Part shown: piece after piece, positions 37,901 through 46,823 of the stretch
Numbering within the stretch: position 1 is the first letter of the stretch
How the letters are laid out: the number at the start of each line of letters is the position of its first letter
From: Trachythela sp. YZ-2020
Taxonomy: Eukaryota > Cnidaria > Anthozoa > Malacalcyonacea > Clavulariidae
Reading direction: 5' to 3'
Length of the DNA stretch: 64,000 bases
Assembly: GCA_016169945.1 (NCBI GenBank)
Contig: JADLSH010000032.1
Span: forward strand, 248,001-312,000
Notes under the pieces: model-generated
Database searches by the model: none
The model's input: only the letters and a program-made list of their open reading frames with translations
What the model was told of the DNA's origin: nothing
Translations under genes and position numbers: made by a program

Positions 37901-40900
37901 TGTATACTCCCAAGCGAGTGATGGAGTTTAAGAATAATAGGTTCTTAGAAGCAGACCTAGAGCAGACCTTAGTTAAAAATATATTTAATTGGGTAGACTT
38001 TTCAGATTGGAGACCTTAAGATTTAGCAATTGCAAGATTATCCCCCAAAATAGACAAAAAAAAATAAAGATACAAAAGACACCTAAACAATATGCTCTTA
38101 GGAGCAGACCTTACTAACGCTGTAAAAGAAATTGTAAGCAATGAATATGTTTTTAAACGAATTCTGTGTGTGTTGTATGTACATTGTACAATATTTTCCC
38201 GTGCTATAATAATATATTCTAAATTTATTCAAATGTTTAAGCTAGAAAATCTTAATTGCCCGTAATTACCTAACAAACGCTAAATGTTTATATACAATGT
38301 TTGTATATGCTTGTAAATCTCGCTTAAAAATTACTGCTTTTCCCGCTCTGCTACATCTAAAACGCTTGAAACTTTGTAAGTTAGGATATCATACAGTATC
38401 TTAGGATATCATACAGTATCTTAAGATATCATACAGTATCTTAGGATATCATTTCAGGATATCATACAGTATCTTAGGATATCATACAGTATCTTACAAA
38501 AGTAAAGCCTGTTTGTATCATACAGTATCTTAGGATATCATACAGTATCTTAGGATATCATACAGTATCTTAAGATATCATACAGTATCTTAGGATATCA
38601 TACAGTATCTTAGGATATTATACAATATCTTAGGATATCATCGGAGATATACACTAAGCTTGGCTCGGGCCTATCCTTATATGTTAGAGCTCCGCTCGGA
38701 CCTATCCTTACGTCTTAGAGGTCGGCTCGAAGCTAAGCTCGCTCTATATGGAGGTTGGCTCGCTCGATATGAAGCTAACATCGCTCGATATTCAATTATT
38801 CAATTTTAGGATTCAATGATTCACTCTTAGGATTTGGAGTTTAAGAATAATAGAAGTTTTAGAAGCAGACCCAGAGCAGACCTTATTTACTTTGTTAAAA
38901 ATATATTTAATAATGGGTAGATTTCAGATTGGAGACATTAAGATTTAGCAATTGCAAGATTATCCCCCGAAGACAGACAAAAAATATCTCTTTAAAGATA
39001 CAAAAGACACCTAAACGATATGCTCTTAGGAGCAGACCTTACTAACGCTGTAAAAGAAATTATTATCAATAAATGTGTTTTTAAAATTAATTATGTGTGT
39101 GTTGTATGTACATTGTACAATATTTCCCCGTCCTATAAATAATATATTCTAAATTTATTCAAATATTTAAGCTAGAAAATCTTAATTGCCCTTAATTACC
39201 TAACAAACGCTAAATGTTTATATACAATGTTTGTATATGCTTGTAAATCTCGCTTAAAAATCTCTGCTTTTCCCACTCTGCCACATCTAAAACGCTTGAA
39301 ACTTTGTAAGGTTTAAACCCCTGTAAGAATTATGTTTATACAATCGCTTGGTAAACATATATTTGTATTGCTCTATAAGACCTTAGACCTCTCTTAGACT
39401 ATAAGACTTTTCTCGTTTTAGAACGCTATATTTCTACTTGTTATTATTCCTCATAATATTTTACTAGGTTAAGCGTCGCTATATTAGTTGTCTAAGCCGT
39501 CTTGTTTAAGGTGATATTAGATACGAGAATATATTTACTCTTTGTCGAAACGGACTGTGTTTGGAACACAACGCTTGGCAAAATATATAGGAAAGGTCTA
39601 GCTATTGTGATGGTTCAGTTTAATGATTGTTTCGCCCAAACAAGTCTTTTGACTTAATCTTTTAATGAGTTAAGCTATTGTGTCTTTAGTTTAACTTAGC
39701 ATCAAAATATTCATGTTTCTAACGCTTTAATGTTTGTAAATCTCACTTGTATAGGCTTTACTAAATAAACGCTTAAAAACTTATTAGTATTGGTCGACTC
39801 AGAAAGAAATACTTCACTATATACGAGATTGAAGGAGTCAATACATAATTAATGAATGTTTATGTTAATGATGAGTTGTGTTTGCGCCCCCCTATATGAT
39901 AGTGTTTGCGGCCCCCTATATGATAGTGTTTGCGGCCCCCTTGCATACTAATTAGTGTTGTTTGCGGCCCCCTTGCATACTAATTAGTGTGGCCCCCTGC
40001 GGCCCCCTAAAAAAGGGGCTCGAACGGCCTGTATATTACTACTATATACCATATAGTAAATACAAAGTTGTAAAAATGCCTGCATTTCAGAAATCCAAGA
40101 TGGTCGCCATGGATTTTTGTACAAATATCTATTTTTGTAAATGTGAAATTTCTGCAAAATGAAAAAGTGGATCGAATCGAAAAGTCCCAAATGTTTTTAC
40201 AAGGTCCAGAGGTACTACTTGTGAAATAAACAAAATTTTTCTTGACTTATCTCTTAAATCTTGAAATTACAAGATTTATCATAATTAATGGAAAGTCATA
40301 ATTCATCCCCTCCTGGATACAACCAACAACCAAAAATATTTTAAAACTATTTTTTTCCATAAACCTTATTCTATAAGCTTTCCAAAAATGTATGGTTTGC
40401 CATAGTGTGCTAGTTATTGCCATCACTTCATTTTTTTCCATGGTGGAAAGTAAAGTTTGCTAAATTCAACAAAAAAGCCCAAAATATTCAGTAATTTAAG
40501 AAATGCGCATGCTCATAGCCTTTAATTGGGGATGCGCCTATATGCCTGATAATAGGGGATCTCGATTCTATTGGTTTTTATGTTGCTATATACTTTGGAA
40601 AGCAGGACATGGGCACGGGCAGGGAAGTAAGTATGGATATAAACATGAGCATGAGTCATAACTATGAGGATGGACTTAGCAATTTAGATATACATTAATC
40701 ATATGCATTGCTGCATTCCATCAATATCCCTGTATGAAATATAATGAACATAAAGTAACGATCATTATGAAAGCTATATACCGTGAACTCCTTCAGATTT
40801 TCTCCGAAGTGTTCAACGTTTGAGTCCATTAGGGTCTCCTTTCGAAATATCTGAATGGCTTCCTGTATGCCAATTTCATGCTTTTCCATTATCTTCGTTT

Positions 40901-43900
40901 CCTCACATGGAAAGGTTGGACTTAGTGGAGTTAAGGATCTTTTGTAAACCTCGAATGCTTTTTCTCCTACAAATATAAAGGAGAAAAAAATTCAACTAAT
41001 TAAACTCTCGTGACCAGTTAAACTAATTAAACTCTCGTTGTCAATTTTAATTGACTGCAGTGAAAATTCACGTTAAGAGTGCACGTTAACTAACGCTATC
41101 GAATTCATCTCACATCTATTCTCTGATGAGGTTCTTTTGTTGGATTTGAGGCATTAAAATATGGTTTTATCACCGTGAAATTATACAGGTTGTTTTGCGT
41201 CGCAGCACCTACACCTGAAATATGACTAAAAGTTCATGATTGTCTGCATACAATAATATGCTGACTTTATTAGCGTACATGGGTTCCAATATCCTGTCAG
41301 AAATTACTATATACACCCTCGTGTTTGGCTTCGCCATTTCGGTGGAGGGGGTTAGAATTTGTCGTTGGAATGACATTTGAAATCTTATTTCTTCTATTTA
41401 AATTTTGCAAATAATTCCAATATTACAAATTCAAGATTATGCTGTATAAGATTATAACGTCTTCAAAAGCGTTAATTTAGTTTTAAAATATGGAATAACT
41501 GTACAAATTTTAAATAATCTCTTGATTCACAATTATGTTAAACCCCTTTAGCTCAATACTCGGCACAGTTGATAAAATGCATTTGGCGGTACTTACCGGC
41601 CCTTTTATACGCTATCTTGACTGTTAATTCCCAAGCTGATTGCCAATCTGGAATATAGCCCTTGGTGTTCAATGCATGAACATAGCTTTCAAGCATATCT
41701 GCCAATTCTAGAAACAAATGTTGTTACGATCGTGAAAGTGGTGAACCATCTCATATTTGTACAAGCTCTGTCAGCCCTACACATACAAACAATGATTGCT
41801 TCCTAATGGGATATCTTAATTTATGTTCTCAGAGAGCATCTGGATTTTAGGTATAGTATCATCCGGTTGAATGTATGGTCGTGCGTGCTCAGCACTTTTA
41901 CTGAAACTGAGGACTGAAGTGCAGTGAAGGTAAAGTTATAGTGTTATATAATAGTTACCATGCATATTGTTAGGCTTGCATATACGGGTTTTTGGTTTCG
42001 AAAAGCATACTGGTTTTATCAGCCACAGTTTAACGCACAAAACCGCAATTTCAACAACAGGGATGACAAAACTGGTCCTAACTACAGAAGAACATCATCG
42101 ATAATGCATAGTAATCAATATGAATTTGTCATTGTTTTCTCGTTTGCAAAACAAGCTACCTACTATACAAAGTAGGCACTACATCTACTTACGGGTTCCT
42201 GTAAGAAGTGAGTCATTGACGCTCTTTTTGGAATGGTACTTTTCAGTAATAATAGTCTTTAGGATATCAACTTTAACCAGAAACTCTCCATTAAGGTGCT
42301 TGTTGTTATTTGGCTTTCCCATATTTCTCAAGACTTCCTTCTCATGAGACGGGACAGGCAGAGTAAAAGCATTAATTGATTTAAAGAATGATTTAATACT
42401 CTCGCGAATTTCGTTTCTTCGCTTGACTGCTGGTGATATACCCTTTTCGTTCTTTAGGATCTGGTAAGTGATGTTCAAATAAACACATCATTACATTATA
42501 TCTAAAGTGCATCACCCTGGAAGTAAAGCTTTGTCTTTTATTACAAAAAATTAAATAGTGCCTTATTTGCTGATGATTGTCAGCCAAAATACTTCCTTTA
42601 AAATAGTGCAACTGCTCTGAGGAAGTACAAAGCAGATATGAAGGGGAGCAAGATTCCGGATGGTAAAAGTGTTGGTTGTCAAGGAAGATACAGGAATGGA
42701 ATCATGGACAAAATGCAGAAAAATTATGGAGAAGCCAATATGTCGAGCAACGGTAATTAACAGTAAGTGAAAAAAAGTATAAAGGATGTCGATGATTGAA
42801 AAAGTTGAATTCAATTTTAACCAGGCTGTCCGACGATAATCTCCTCTCGAGATGCTTAAAAGGAATTACGCAAAATCAAAATGAGGCCGCAAGTAGAATG
42901 TTGTGGTCAAAGTGCCGTGTAAGAAAAGTAATAGTAGCTGTACTGTATGTACTAGCAGCTTTTAATACATGTGCTGACATTTATTTGGTATCCGACAACT
43001 GATTGTAATACAATGAAAGCACTGATGCTGCAAGATCAGTCAAGAATTAGAACTGCTGCAAAGAAAGTGAGCGCCAAGCCGCCAGGTACCAACAGCAAAA
43101 GACAGAAAACTCGATCTCCCAGAAAATGAAATGCTGATATGATTACTTATCAAGCAGGAAAGCTTAGCTTGAGTTCTAAGCCTAAAAGCCTGTGAAAAAG
43201 AAGAGAAAATCCAATTATGATCGTTAGTGTGGACCAGGATATGGCAAGTGTATCTGTGGTGTTATAACCGATGCAAAATGGTAAAAACAAGTGTGTTCCA
43301 AGTAATGGAGGATTTTGTAAGATGTGATCACTTATTAAGTTGATTATTAATTTAAAACATATCAGTAGAAATATCTAACTAAGTATGATGAACATCAGTT
43401 TTAGGTGTAGCTGGTATTCGAAAATGAGGCTGCAGAGTTATGCTGACAACTTAATATGAGAATTTAAGGAATCAGAGTGGTGTCAGGTTCTTCGCTGCGT
43501 TAATGTAAAATGAACAAATGACCATTAGTTTCTGCATGTCAAAGCTATCTCCAGAATGCAGAAAATGACATTTCTGAAACTCTAGATTTCAAACTCTAGA
43601 GTCGACTATAGCACCTTTTGATTGAACGATTGCTGAATATATATTGTATATCTCATGATTTCCAATTTGTTAGCTTTGTTTTTTCAAAGGAGAAACTGAA
43701 TGGCAATGAAAATTATGAAAGGAATGTAATAAGTTAATGAAAATATAATTTTAACGGCATAGCTTTATTAAGCTGTACATATTGAACAAATTAAGTTATT
43801 AATGTTAACCTCAAATATTTGCCATATCTTTTAATTATATGTACTTCAAATGTTAACTAAGAGAAAAAGGAAAATTACCTCTTTTTCAAGATAGGATTTT

Positions 43901-46823
43901 ATGTCCACTGTTTTGTTATTTTCGTCAGTAATTTCAAGGGTAACATCTCGGATCAGCCAAAAGAATTCCGGCGAATACTCCTTAAATTTTGCGACGTCCC
44001 CTCGGGTATTCTCGGCGTTGCTGCGAACACGAATGCTATCGGAGAGCTTCGAGACAAAACTAAATGAGGAAAGGAAAAGAAACACTAAGATAGGTTCATG
44101 TCTGTATATAATACGCTGTTGGATTAGAAAATCCGTTATTGTAAACGTTGTTTAAACCGGAAAACAACGAAACAAGATTGTGGCAACACTGTTGTTTTGC
44201 CACTGTAGAACATTCTGTATAAAGTAACGGTGTTTAGAAAAATGTTATACCAATTCCCTAAAGTAGTAAAGAGAAGTAAAGATTTTTGCATAAAAAACAT
44301 GCAAGTGAAATTAGGATACACGTAAGTAATAATTAGATATAGTTACAGCGATTATATCGTAATTTGCTCGACGATACCTTTCGCTCTGTGAAGTAATTTT
44401 AACAGAAAAATAGACCAATTTTCCCTTGGTCTTCAACATTAAATAAGTTTAAAAATTGATAAAAATACTCACTGCAGTTTTTCCAAATCAGAGTTTTTGG
44501 GAACATTCTTGCTATTATAGATGAGTAACGAACTCAGCAACACACTGAGTGTAAAAATCTGGTTATCTGTAGCATCAGTTGAATCCTTGCTGTCGATAGA
44601 ACCTATGCCCTCAGAGTCCAGAAATACAAGTGTAGTTTCTTCTCCAGTGGGCAATCTGTGTTTGATTGCCTTTTTGCCAATCCAAATACCTATGAAAATA
44701 AATTATAAGTGCATGTTAGCGAACACAATTTTACAATACAGGCACAGCAATACATATATCCTAGCCATGATTTTACTGAAGCATTTTCCACTGAACTACT
44801 TATTCTAATTCATGTGAATTGATCTTACCGATTTAAACTTTACTAATTGCTCATCAACATGCAACTCTTTCTTCAAACCATGTACGAATGAGAAAGCGGA
44901 AAAACTGCTGTAATTGTCGTAATCTTTCTTATCCGAAAATGAGAATTGGACTGGATTTCAAGTGTGAGCAGTTTATTCCAGTCCTCGGATACCATAGGTC
45001 CAAACTGCGAGGATCCAAAATGCGATTCACTATAATAACAGTGTACTGTACAGTGAATTAAATATTAATCCAGGTGTACTCCTCAGACTGAATAATTTTT
45101 CATCCAGTCCTAAGACAAAATCAATTTACTTCACCATGCGTATCATCATGTGAGCAAAATAAAGCATGCAGCAATATGGTTGCCTAATTTCCTCATGAGT
45201 TGTTATTGAGTATGCAGAGATACGAAGTTAATTGCCTACGAAATTTTCATATTCGACTTATGTTTTGGCATGAATTATTTCCATAAGGAACTCATCTTCA
45301 CTAATGACGGTGAATGTTTTGAAAGGTAACTGTGAGTCCTTGCAGTCATGGCGGATGCCTATATTCTGTCTGGAATTAGTCGTTGGTAAGAATTATCATG
45401 CTATATATATATATATACTTTCCATACCATTACAGATTTCGCAACTACGAATTTGTTATTTTTATATGTAACAATGATTCTGTCTGTACATGATGTCAGT
45501 GTTTATGTACAGTACTAAAAATGTTGTCTATCTTATCTTGCTATAGATTAAAAACAGATAACACAATACCCATTGTTTCTGCCTTCATTGTGTGACCAAG
45601 ACGAAAGGTGCTTCCTTGTAGTTGCCCCAGCAAGTAAGACTTTCCCGTACGAGCAGGTCCAACGACACAAACAACACAGACTGGGCCAGTTATGGAGCGT
45701 AAAAATTCAAGACCTTGATTGCATGCTACTAATCCAGTACGATTAACACTGTCGACGAGTTGAAGTTTTCCTTTCTTGCCATCCCATTGATAGTTATTCG
45801 GAATACAAAGTGGTATTGGTCCACTTAAAACATCTTCTTCTTCGTTGGTTTTTGTTGTGCCGCTTTTAATCGAAAATCTTGAAAAAGCATTTTCCAAGGA
45901 GTTCTGGCGCTCGTAACTGCATAGAAACAGAAATTTTGAAAAACTTTTTAGAATATTTAGATGAATATGTAGTTTGATCCACACTTTCGTCGATATCTTT
46001 TTTATTATTTTTATTCGTTTTTTCGTGGTGCTGTGTAAATGAACTCAATTAGCATAATAATATTTTCTGAGATATTTTGAATATTTTTTTCTGTTACTTT
46101 ACAGTGGTTATATTAACAAATTATATTATTTATCTCTGCATACCTGGCTAAACCTGCACTAATTTTCTTCAATTGGTCAAGAAGTGACGATAATTTTTCA
46201 ATAATCGCGAATTTGTCTCCGTTATCGTCGACATCAACATCTATAAAATTCAGCACTATACAGATAAATGTATATTTCTCGACTTTCTCAGTGTACGTCT
46301 ACTATAGGTTGCCCCATGTAACGGTTGGTCTACATGGAGTCAAGATAATTAATTCTACGCCTATTCGTATATTCATTTTTCTCTGTGAACCATACTCTAT
46401 TCCATCTTTACACTTGCTGTGGAATGGGCATGGAACATTCAAAATCGACGTGCCATAAAAGGGAGAATCTTTCAAACCACCCCTTGTTCTTAAAATGTTA
46501 TGAGACCGTATTACATGCAGTAGAACTTCATGCATGCATGTTAATTAGTATCCTGCACTGCACTTTACAGTTTTGTATCTATTATGATGCCTGTGATAAC
46601 TCATTGTAACGTACTATTGATTTCATATATTAATAATAATGATATTTCAAAGGTAATTAACTGTTAAAAGTATAAAAATATATTTTACTAACCATTTGGA
46701 ATTTTTTCCGATCCATGTATAGTCCTAAGCTCTCTGATAATCCTATTTTGAAGAGAAGCTATTTCACGAATATCAATTGTTTTCGCAGGTTCTGAGTTTT
46801 GCATTTTTCTCCCCAGTCTTTCG
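22864..46823 (-). CDS. Guanylate-binding-protein (GBP) family large GTPase, 13 exons, 755 codons
   Basis: Dynamin-superfamily GTPase of the GBP type; family members bind GTP/GDP/GMP, oligomerise and act at membranes in cell-autonomous defence. Exons in order on the minus strand: 46693-46823, 46144-46240, 45570-45916, 44473-44689, 43879-44059, 42193-42460, 41597-41707, 40782-40966, 27450-27716, 27225-27347, 25015-25074, 24206-24458, 22864-22910. All have GT/AG borders and phases match throughout. From the ATG at 46804 they sum to exactly 756 codons including the stop. Residues ~1-100 are an extension lacking in typical ~590-residue GBPs. The G domain has GPARTGKS (156-163), LDSEG (209-213) and the GBP-type RD (295-296). 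Helical and coiled-coil regions follow, then a C-terminal CSIM CaaX prenylation box. An upstream 5' exon is possible. Introns carry three large mobile insertions, but every exon is open. Confidence 0.9.
24206..24458 (-). CDS. GBP exon 12 (long coiled coil)
   Basis: Acceptor TGTTTATAG, donor ACCTC|GTAAGT. 84 codons, very rich in Gln, Glu, Asn and Lys with heptad pattern ([20 protein letters not shown]). Confidence 0.82.
25015..25074 (-). CDS. GBP exon 11
   Basis: Acceptor CTTTTATAG, donor GACGAG|GTACGA. Exactly 20 codons of coiled coil ([20 protein letters not shown]), phase 0 on both sides. Confidence 0.78.
25578..27058 (+). mobile_element. 5'-truncated L2/CR1-like LINE in a GBP intron
   Basis: Starts inside the RT domain ([17 protein letters not shown] in one frame at 25578-25690). 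It continues in another frame at 25702-26232 with [11 protein letters not shown] (motif A), [11 protein letters not shown] (motif B) and [10 protein letters not shown] (motif C), then at 26229-26894 with the C-terminal region ([25 protein letters not shown]). A frame change near 25700 and a stop with missing sequence near 26230 make it inactive. The 3' end is (ATT)n at 27040-27058, typical of L2-clade tails. It lies opposite to the GBP gene, in the intron between exons 10 and 11. Confidence 0.85.
27225..27347 (-). CDS. GBP exon 10
   Basis: Acceptor TTCGTTTCAG, donor GCAGAG|GTATAA. 41 codons of charged coiled coil ([20 protein letters not shown]). Confidence 0.82.
27450..27716 (-). CDS. GBP exon 9
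   Basis: Acceptor ATCTTTGCAG, donor CACATG|GTGCGT. 89 codons of helical domain with conserved cysteine and [12 protein letters not shown] helix. It is the first exon after the ~13-kb intron containing the giant foldback. Confidence 0.85.
27717..28652. other. GBP intron sequence left of the giant foldback
   Basis: No gene or structured repeat recognised between exon 9 and the foldback's target duplication. A weak palindrome GGGGTCGCGTACGACCCC lies at 28160-28178. Confidence 0.5.
28653..28658. repeat. Left 6-bp target duplication of the giant foldback (ATATAC)
   Basis: ATATAC directly precedes AGTAGTAATATACAGG. The same hexamer follows the inverted end at 40044-40049. Confidence 0.75.
28690..28815. 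repeat. GC-rich short repeats at the left foldback tip
   Basis: Alternating AGGGGGCCGCAAACA with ACTAATTAGTATGCA or CTATCATAT spacers, mirrored at 39882-40015. They contrast sharply with the AT-rich host and form the subterminal part of the TIR. Confidence 0.8.
30059..30316. repeat. 20-bp satellite in left arm (GATATCCTAAGATACTGTAT)
   Basis: About a dozen imperfect tandem copies, some with CTTAAG in place of CCTAAG, interrupted once by ACAAACAGGCTTTACTTTTG at 30184-30205. Mirrored at 38388-38645. The LINE inserted at its right edge. Confidence 0.85.
30317..32474 (-). mobile_element. LINE inserted in the left arm of the foldback only
   Basis: 5'-truncated CR1/L2-like LINE. Frames on the minus strand: 31332-32459 (linker, then [16 protein letters not shown] motif [14 protein letters not shown], motif [12 protein letters not shown]), 30973-31335 (motif [10 protein letters not shown]), and 30514-30906 (C-terminal [21 protein letters not shown]). 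A frameshift at ~31333 and a break between 30973 and 30906 inactivate it. The 3' tail reads (GATTAAAA)n on the minus strand at 30317-30352. The right arm is uninterrupted at the corresponding point (38385), so boundaries come from arm comparison. The insertion is younger than the duplication of the arms. Confidence 0.87.
33066..33127. repeat. 7-bp satellite (TATGACT)n, left arm
   Basis: About nine perfect head-to-tail heptamers. The mirrored right-arm array (37703-37790) has about twelve to thirteen. Confidence 0.9.
33178..33215. repeat. Telomere-like motif inside the foldback arm
   Basis: TCTAACCTTAACCCCAACCC followed by TAAC, repeated at 33391-33417 within a ~210-bp direct duplication (33178-33340 vs 33388-33540), and mirrored at 37405-37432 and 37617-37645. 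Confidence 0.6.
33541..33993 (-). CDS. Double-RING-like protein, left-arm copy (150 aa)
   Basis: The ATG at 33991-33993 sits in a good context (GACCATGG) and opens 150 codons; a longer reading to 34029 would need a GTG start. The first zinc module is [11 protein letters not shown]...[10 protein letters not shown]...CALC, a RING-H2-like array. The second is CMFC...[10 protein letters not shown]...CGYCGC. RING modules usually recruit E2 enzymes for ubiquitin transfer; that role is inferred. It differs from the right-arm copy by only a few residues (V/M in the second module, I/V after CCHSR). The intact frame within a mobile element implies selection or recent origin. It does not match a Polinton core gene I know. 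Confidence 0.75.
   Translation of the reverse strand: MEEVGQLPSPEQELEKRRLVDTFGIIGKAENDEECHFCLEEIRCGTTMIVTTPCCGHLCHSWCLARWKIEAFSRTGELLTRCALCRQSLQLDHHCMFCVKKINSQDSKTTSCCHSRIHISCIESVQHGVGDTALSVYFQCGYCGCIWLSL
34528..34618 (-). pseudogene. tRNA-Leu(UAA)-like segment, left arm
   Basis: Minus strand: D-arm-like CCGAGAGTCCCTGTTAACGC, anticodon stem-loop GGACTTAAGTTCC (loop CTTAAGT, anticodon TAA), a TGC...GCA variable arm, and a perfect T-arm GAGGGTTCGAACCCCTC, then TCTTGGCA. No 5' acceptor strand complementary to TCTTGGC is present, so it is a tRNA-derived fragment, not a working tRNA. Confidence 0.6.
35142..35681 (-). CDS. Acidic 179-residue protein in the foldback loop, unrecognised
   Basis: An intact frame from the ATG at 35679-35681 ([10 protein letters not shown]) to TAA. 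Residues 1-10 are basic and NLS-like. Residues 10-60 are an Asp/Ser/Glu-rich low-complexity region built of repeats ([15 protein letters not shown], then [14 protein letters not shown]). The C-terminal 110 residues are charged and predicted helical ([20 protein letters not shown]). A minus-strand AATAAA lies at 35048-35053, downstream of the stop. It is the only gene not duplicated in the arms. No transposase motif is seen; an accessory or chromatin-tethering protein is a guess. It is real as a frame; the function is unknown. Confidence 0.7.
   Translation of the reverse strand: MGRKRKYVESDDDTSESDFNNSDNTDNEVETDATPESDLDSLDNTDSEVDGEYESDPWAPLKEEASKRNLAEFEELTQNFTADGLAEEEANSKAYLLILPKLREDLQNIYLERLLWIRELKRDAIHKKIMETRDAFVNDDNFDPEEAFEAAIDKRKFLLKRIFKDQHYPDAHEKSDNDS
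36211..36301 (+). pseudogene. tRNA-Leu(UAA)-like segment, right arm
   Basis: Mirror copy of 34528-34618 with the same anticodon loop and perfect T-arm, and the same missing 5' acceptor strand. Confidence 0.6.
36835..37287 (+). CDS. Double-RING-like protein, right-arm copy (150 aa)
   Basis: Inverted duplicate of the left-arm gene, starting at the ATG at 36835 in GACCATGG. All metal-ligand cysteines and histidines of both modules are kept; a few conservative changes distinguish it (CMKK for CVKK, SRVH for SRIH). The two genes diverge outward from the loop towards the tips. Since each lies in a terminal repeat, gene conversion between arms probably keeps them alike. Confidence 0.75.
   Translation: MEEVGQLPSPEQELEKRRLVDTFGIIGKAENDEECHFCLEEIRCGTTMIVTTPCCGHLCHSWCLARWKIEAFSRTGELLTRCALCRQSLQLDHHCMFCMKKINSQDSKTTSCCHSRVHISCIESVQHGVGDTALSVYFQCGYCGCIWLSL
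37703..37790. repeat. 7-bp satellite (AGTCATA)n, right arm
   Basis: About twelve to thirteen heptamers, more than in the left arm, showing independent slippage after the arms formed. Confidence 0.9.
38388..38645. repeat. 20-bp satellite, right arm
   Basis: Mirror of 30059-30316, uninterrupted up to AACTTTGTAAG, giving the pre-insertion state of the LINE site. Confidence 0.85.
40044..40049. repeat. Right 6-bp target duplication of the giant foldback (ATATAC)
   Basis: Directly follows the inverted end ...GTATATTACTACT. Confidence 0.75.
40782..40966 (-). CDS. GBP exon 8
   Basis: Acceptor TATATTTGTAG, donor TTCACG|GTATAT. Helical-domain sequence ([20 protein letters not shown]). It is the last exon before the intron that holds the 11.4-kb foldback element. 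Confidence 0.85.
41597..41707 (-). CDS. GBP exon 7 (start of helical domain)
   Basis: Acceptor TTTGTTTCTAG, donor GGCCG|GTAAGT. Encodes [20 protein letters not shown], the first middle-domain helix with the family's IP turn. Confidence 0.88.
42193..42460 (-). CDS. GBP exon 6 (end of G domain)
   Basis: Acceptor CACTTACCAG, donor ACCC|GTAAGT. Encodes [20 protein letters not shown] and [14 protein letters not shown], the conserved arginine-rich helix and P-rich turn closing GBP G domains. Confidence 0.88.
42605..43215 (+). pseudogene. Mutator-like transposase remnant in a GBP intron
   Basis: Several plus-strand frames give, in order: [20 protein letters not shown] with [18 protein letters not shown] (42620-42745), then [20 protein letters not shown] (42825-42890) with [16 protein letters not shown], then [10 protein letters not shown] (43050). 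The TQNQNE block with its preceding LxRCLKG resembles the C-terminal conserved part of a Mutator-type transposase family common in marine invertebrates; from memory, unsearched. Multiple frame changes show it is dead. It lies between GBP exons 5 and 6. Confidence 0.5.
43879..44059 (-). CDS. GBP exon 5 (guanine-specificity RD motif)
   Basis: Acceptor CTCATTTAG, donor AAAGAG|GTAATT. Encodes [13 protein letters not shown] and the segment [12 protein letters not shown], where RD is the GBP substitute for the usual NKxD. Confidence 0.88.
44473..44689 (-). CDS. GBP exon 4 (G3 motif)
   Basis: Acceptor TTTTCATAG, donor CTGCA|GTGAGT. Begins [17 protein letters not shown] and contains [14 protein letters not shown], the DxxG motif with the GBP-typical DSEG sequence. 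Confidence 0.9.
44690..45569. other. GBP intron 3
   Basis: No element recognised beyond a (TA)n tract near 45404-45418. Confidence 0.5.
45570..45916 (-). CDS. GBP exon 3 (P-loop)
   Basis: Acceptor TTTCTATGCAG, donor ATGG|GTATTG. Contains GPIPLCIPN typical of the GBP N-terminus, the P-loop [14 protein letters not shown] and the segment leading into the switch-I region (HTMKAETMG). Confidence 0.9.
46144..46240 (-). CDS. GBP exon 2
   Basis: Acceptor TTTTATAG and donor GCCAG|GTATGC. Encodes [11 protein letters not shown], an acidic stretch, followed by a short amphipathic helix. Phases fit exons 1 and 3. Confidence 0.7.
46693..46823 (-). CDS. GBP exon 1 (first recognised)
   Basis: Acceptor CTATTTTCTAG precedes it and donor AATG|GTTAGT follows. 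In-frame ATG at 46804. Encodes a polar helical N-terminal extension ([16 protein letters not shown]). Because it has an acceptor, a further 5' exon, probably untranslated, is likely above 46850. Confidence 0.7.

Larger units (their letters stand above)
28659..40043. mobile_element. 11.4-kb giant foldback element with Polinton-like ends, in a GBP intron
   Basis: Left arm 28659-34948 and right arm 35881-40043 are reverse complements over about 4.1 kb with only scattered differences; the left arm is longer because a LINE (30317-32474) sits in it. The unique loop is 932 bp. The ends start AGTAGTAATATACAGGCC and are flanked by a 6-bp direct repeat, ATATAC. Terminal AG and 6-bp duplications are the marks of Polinton/Maverick elements, but none of their core genes (protein-primed DNA polymerase, integrase, ATPase, capsid) is present, so it would be a non-autonomous derivative; this class is inferred. 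Cargo: one double-RING gene per arm and one acidic-protein gene in the loop. Each arm also has outer GGGGGCCGCAAAC repeats, a GATATCCTAAGATACTGTAT satellite, a 7-bp satellite and a tRNA-Leu-like segment. Confidence 0.85.

Noticed and set aside
41960..42347. Plus-strand frames overlapping GBP exon 6 and its intron
   Set aside because: Antisense shadows; the minus strand has conserved GBP content with matching splice phases.
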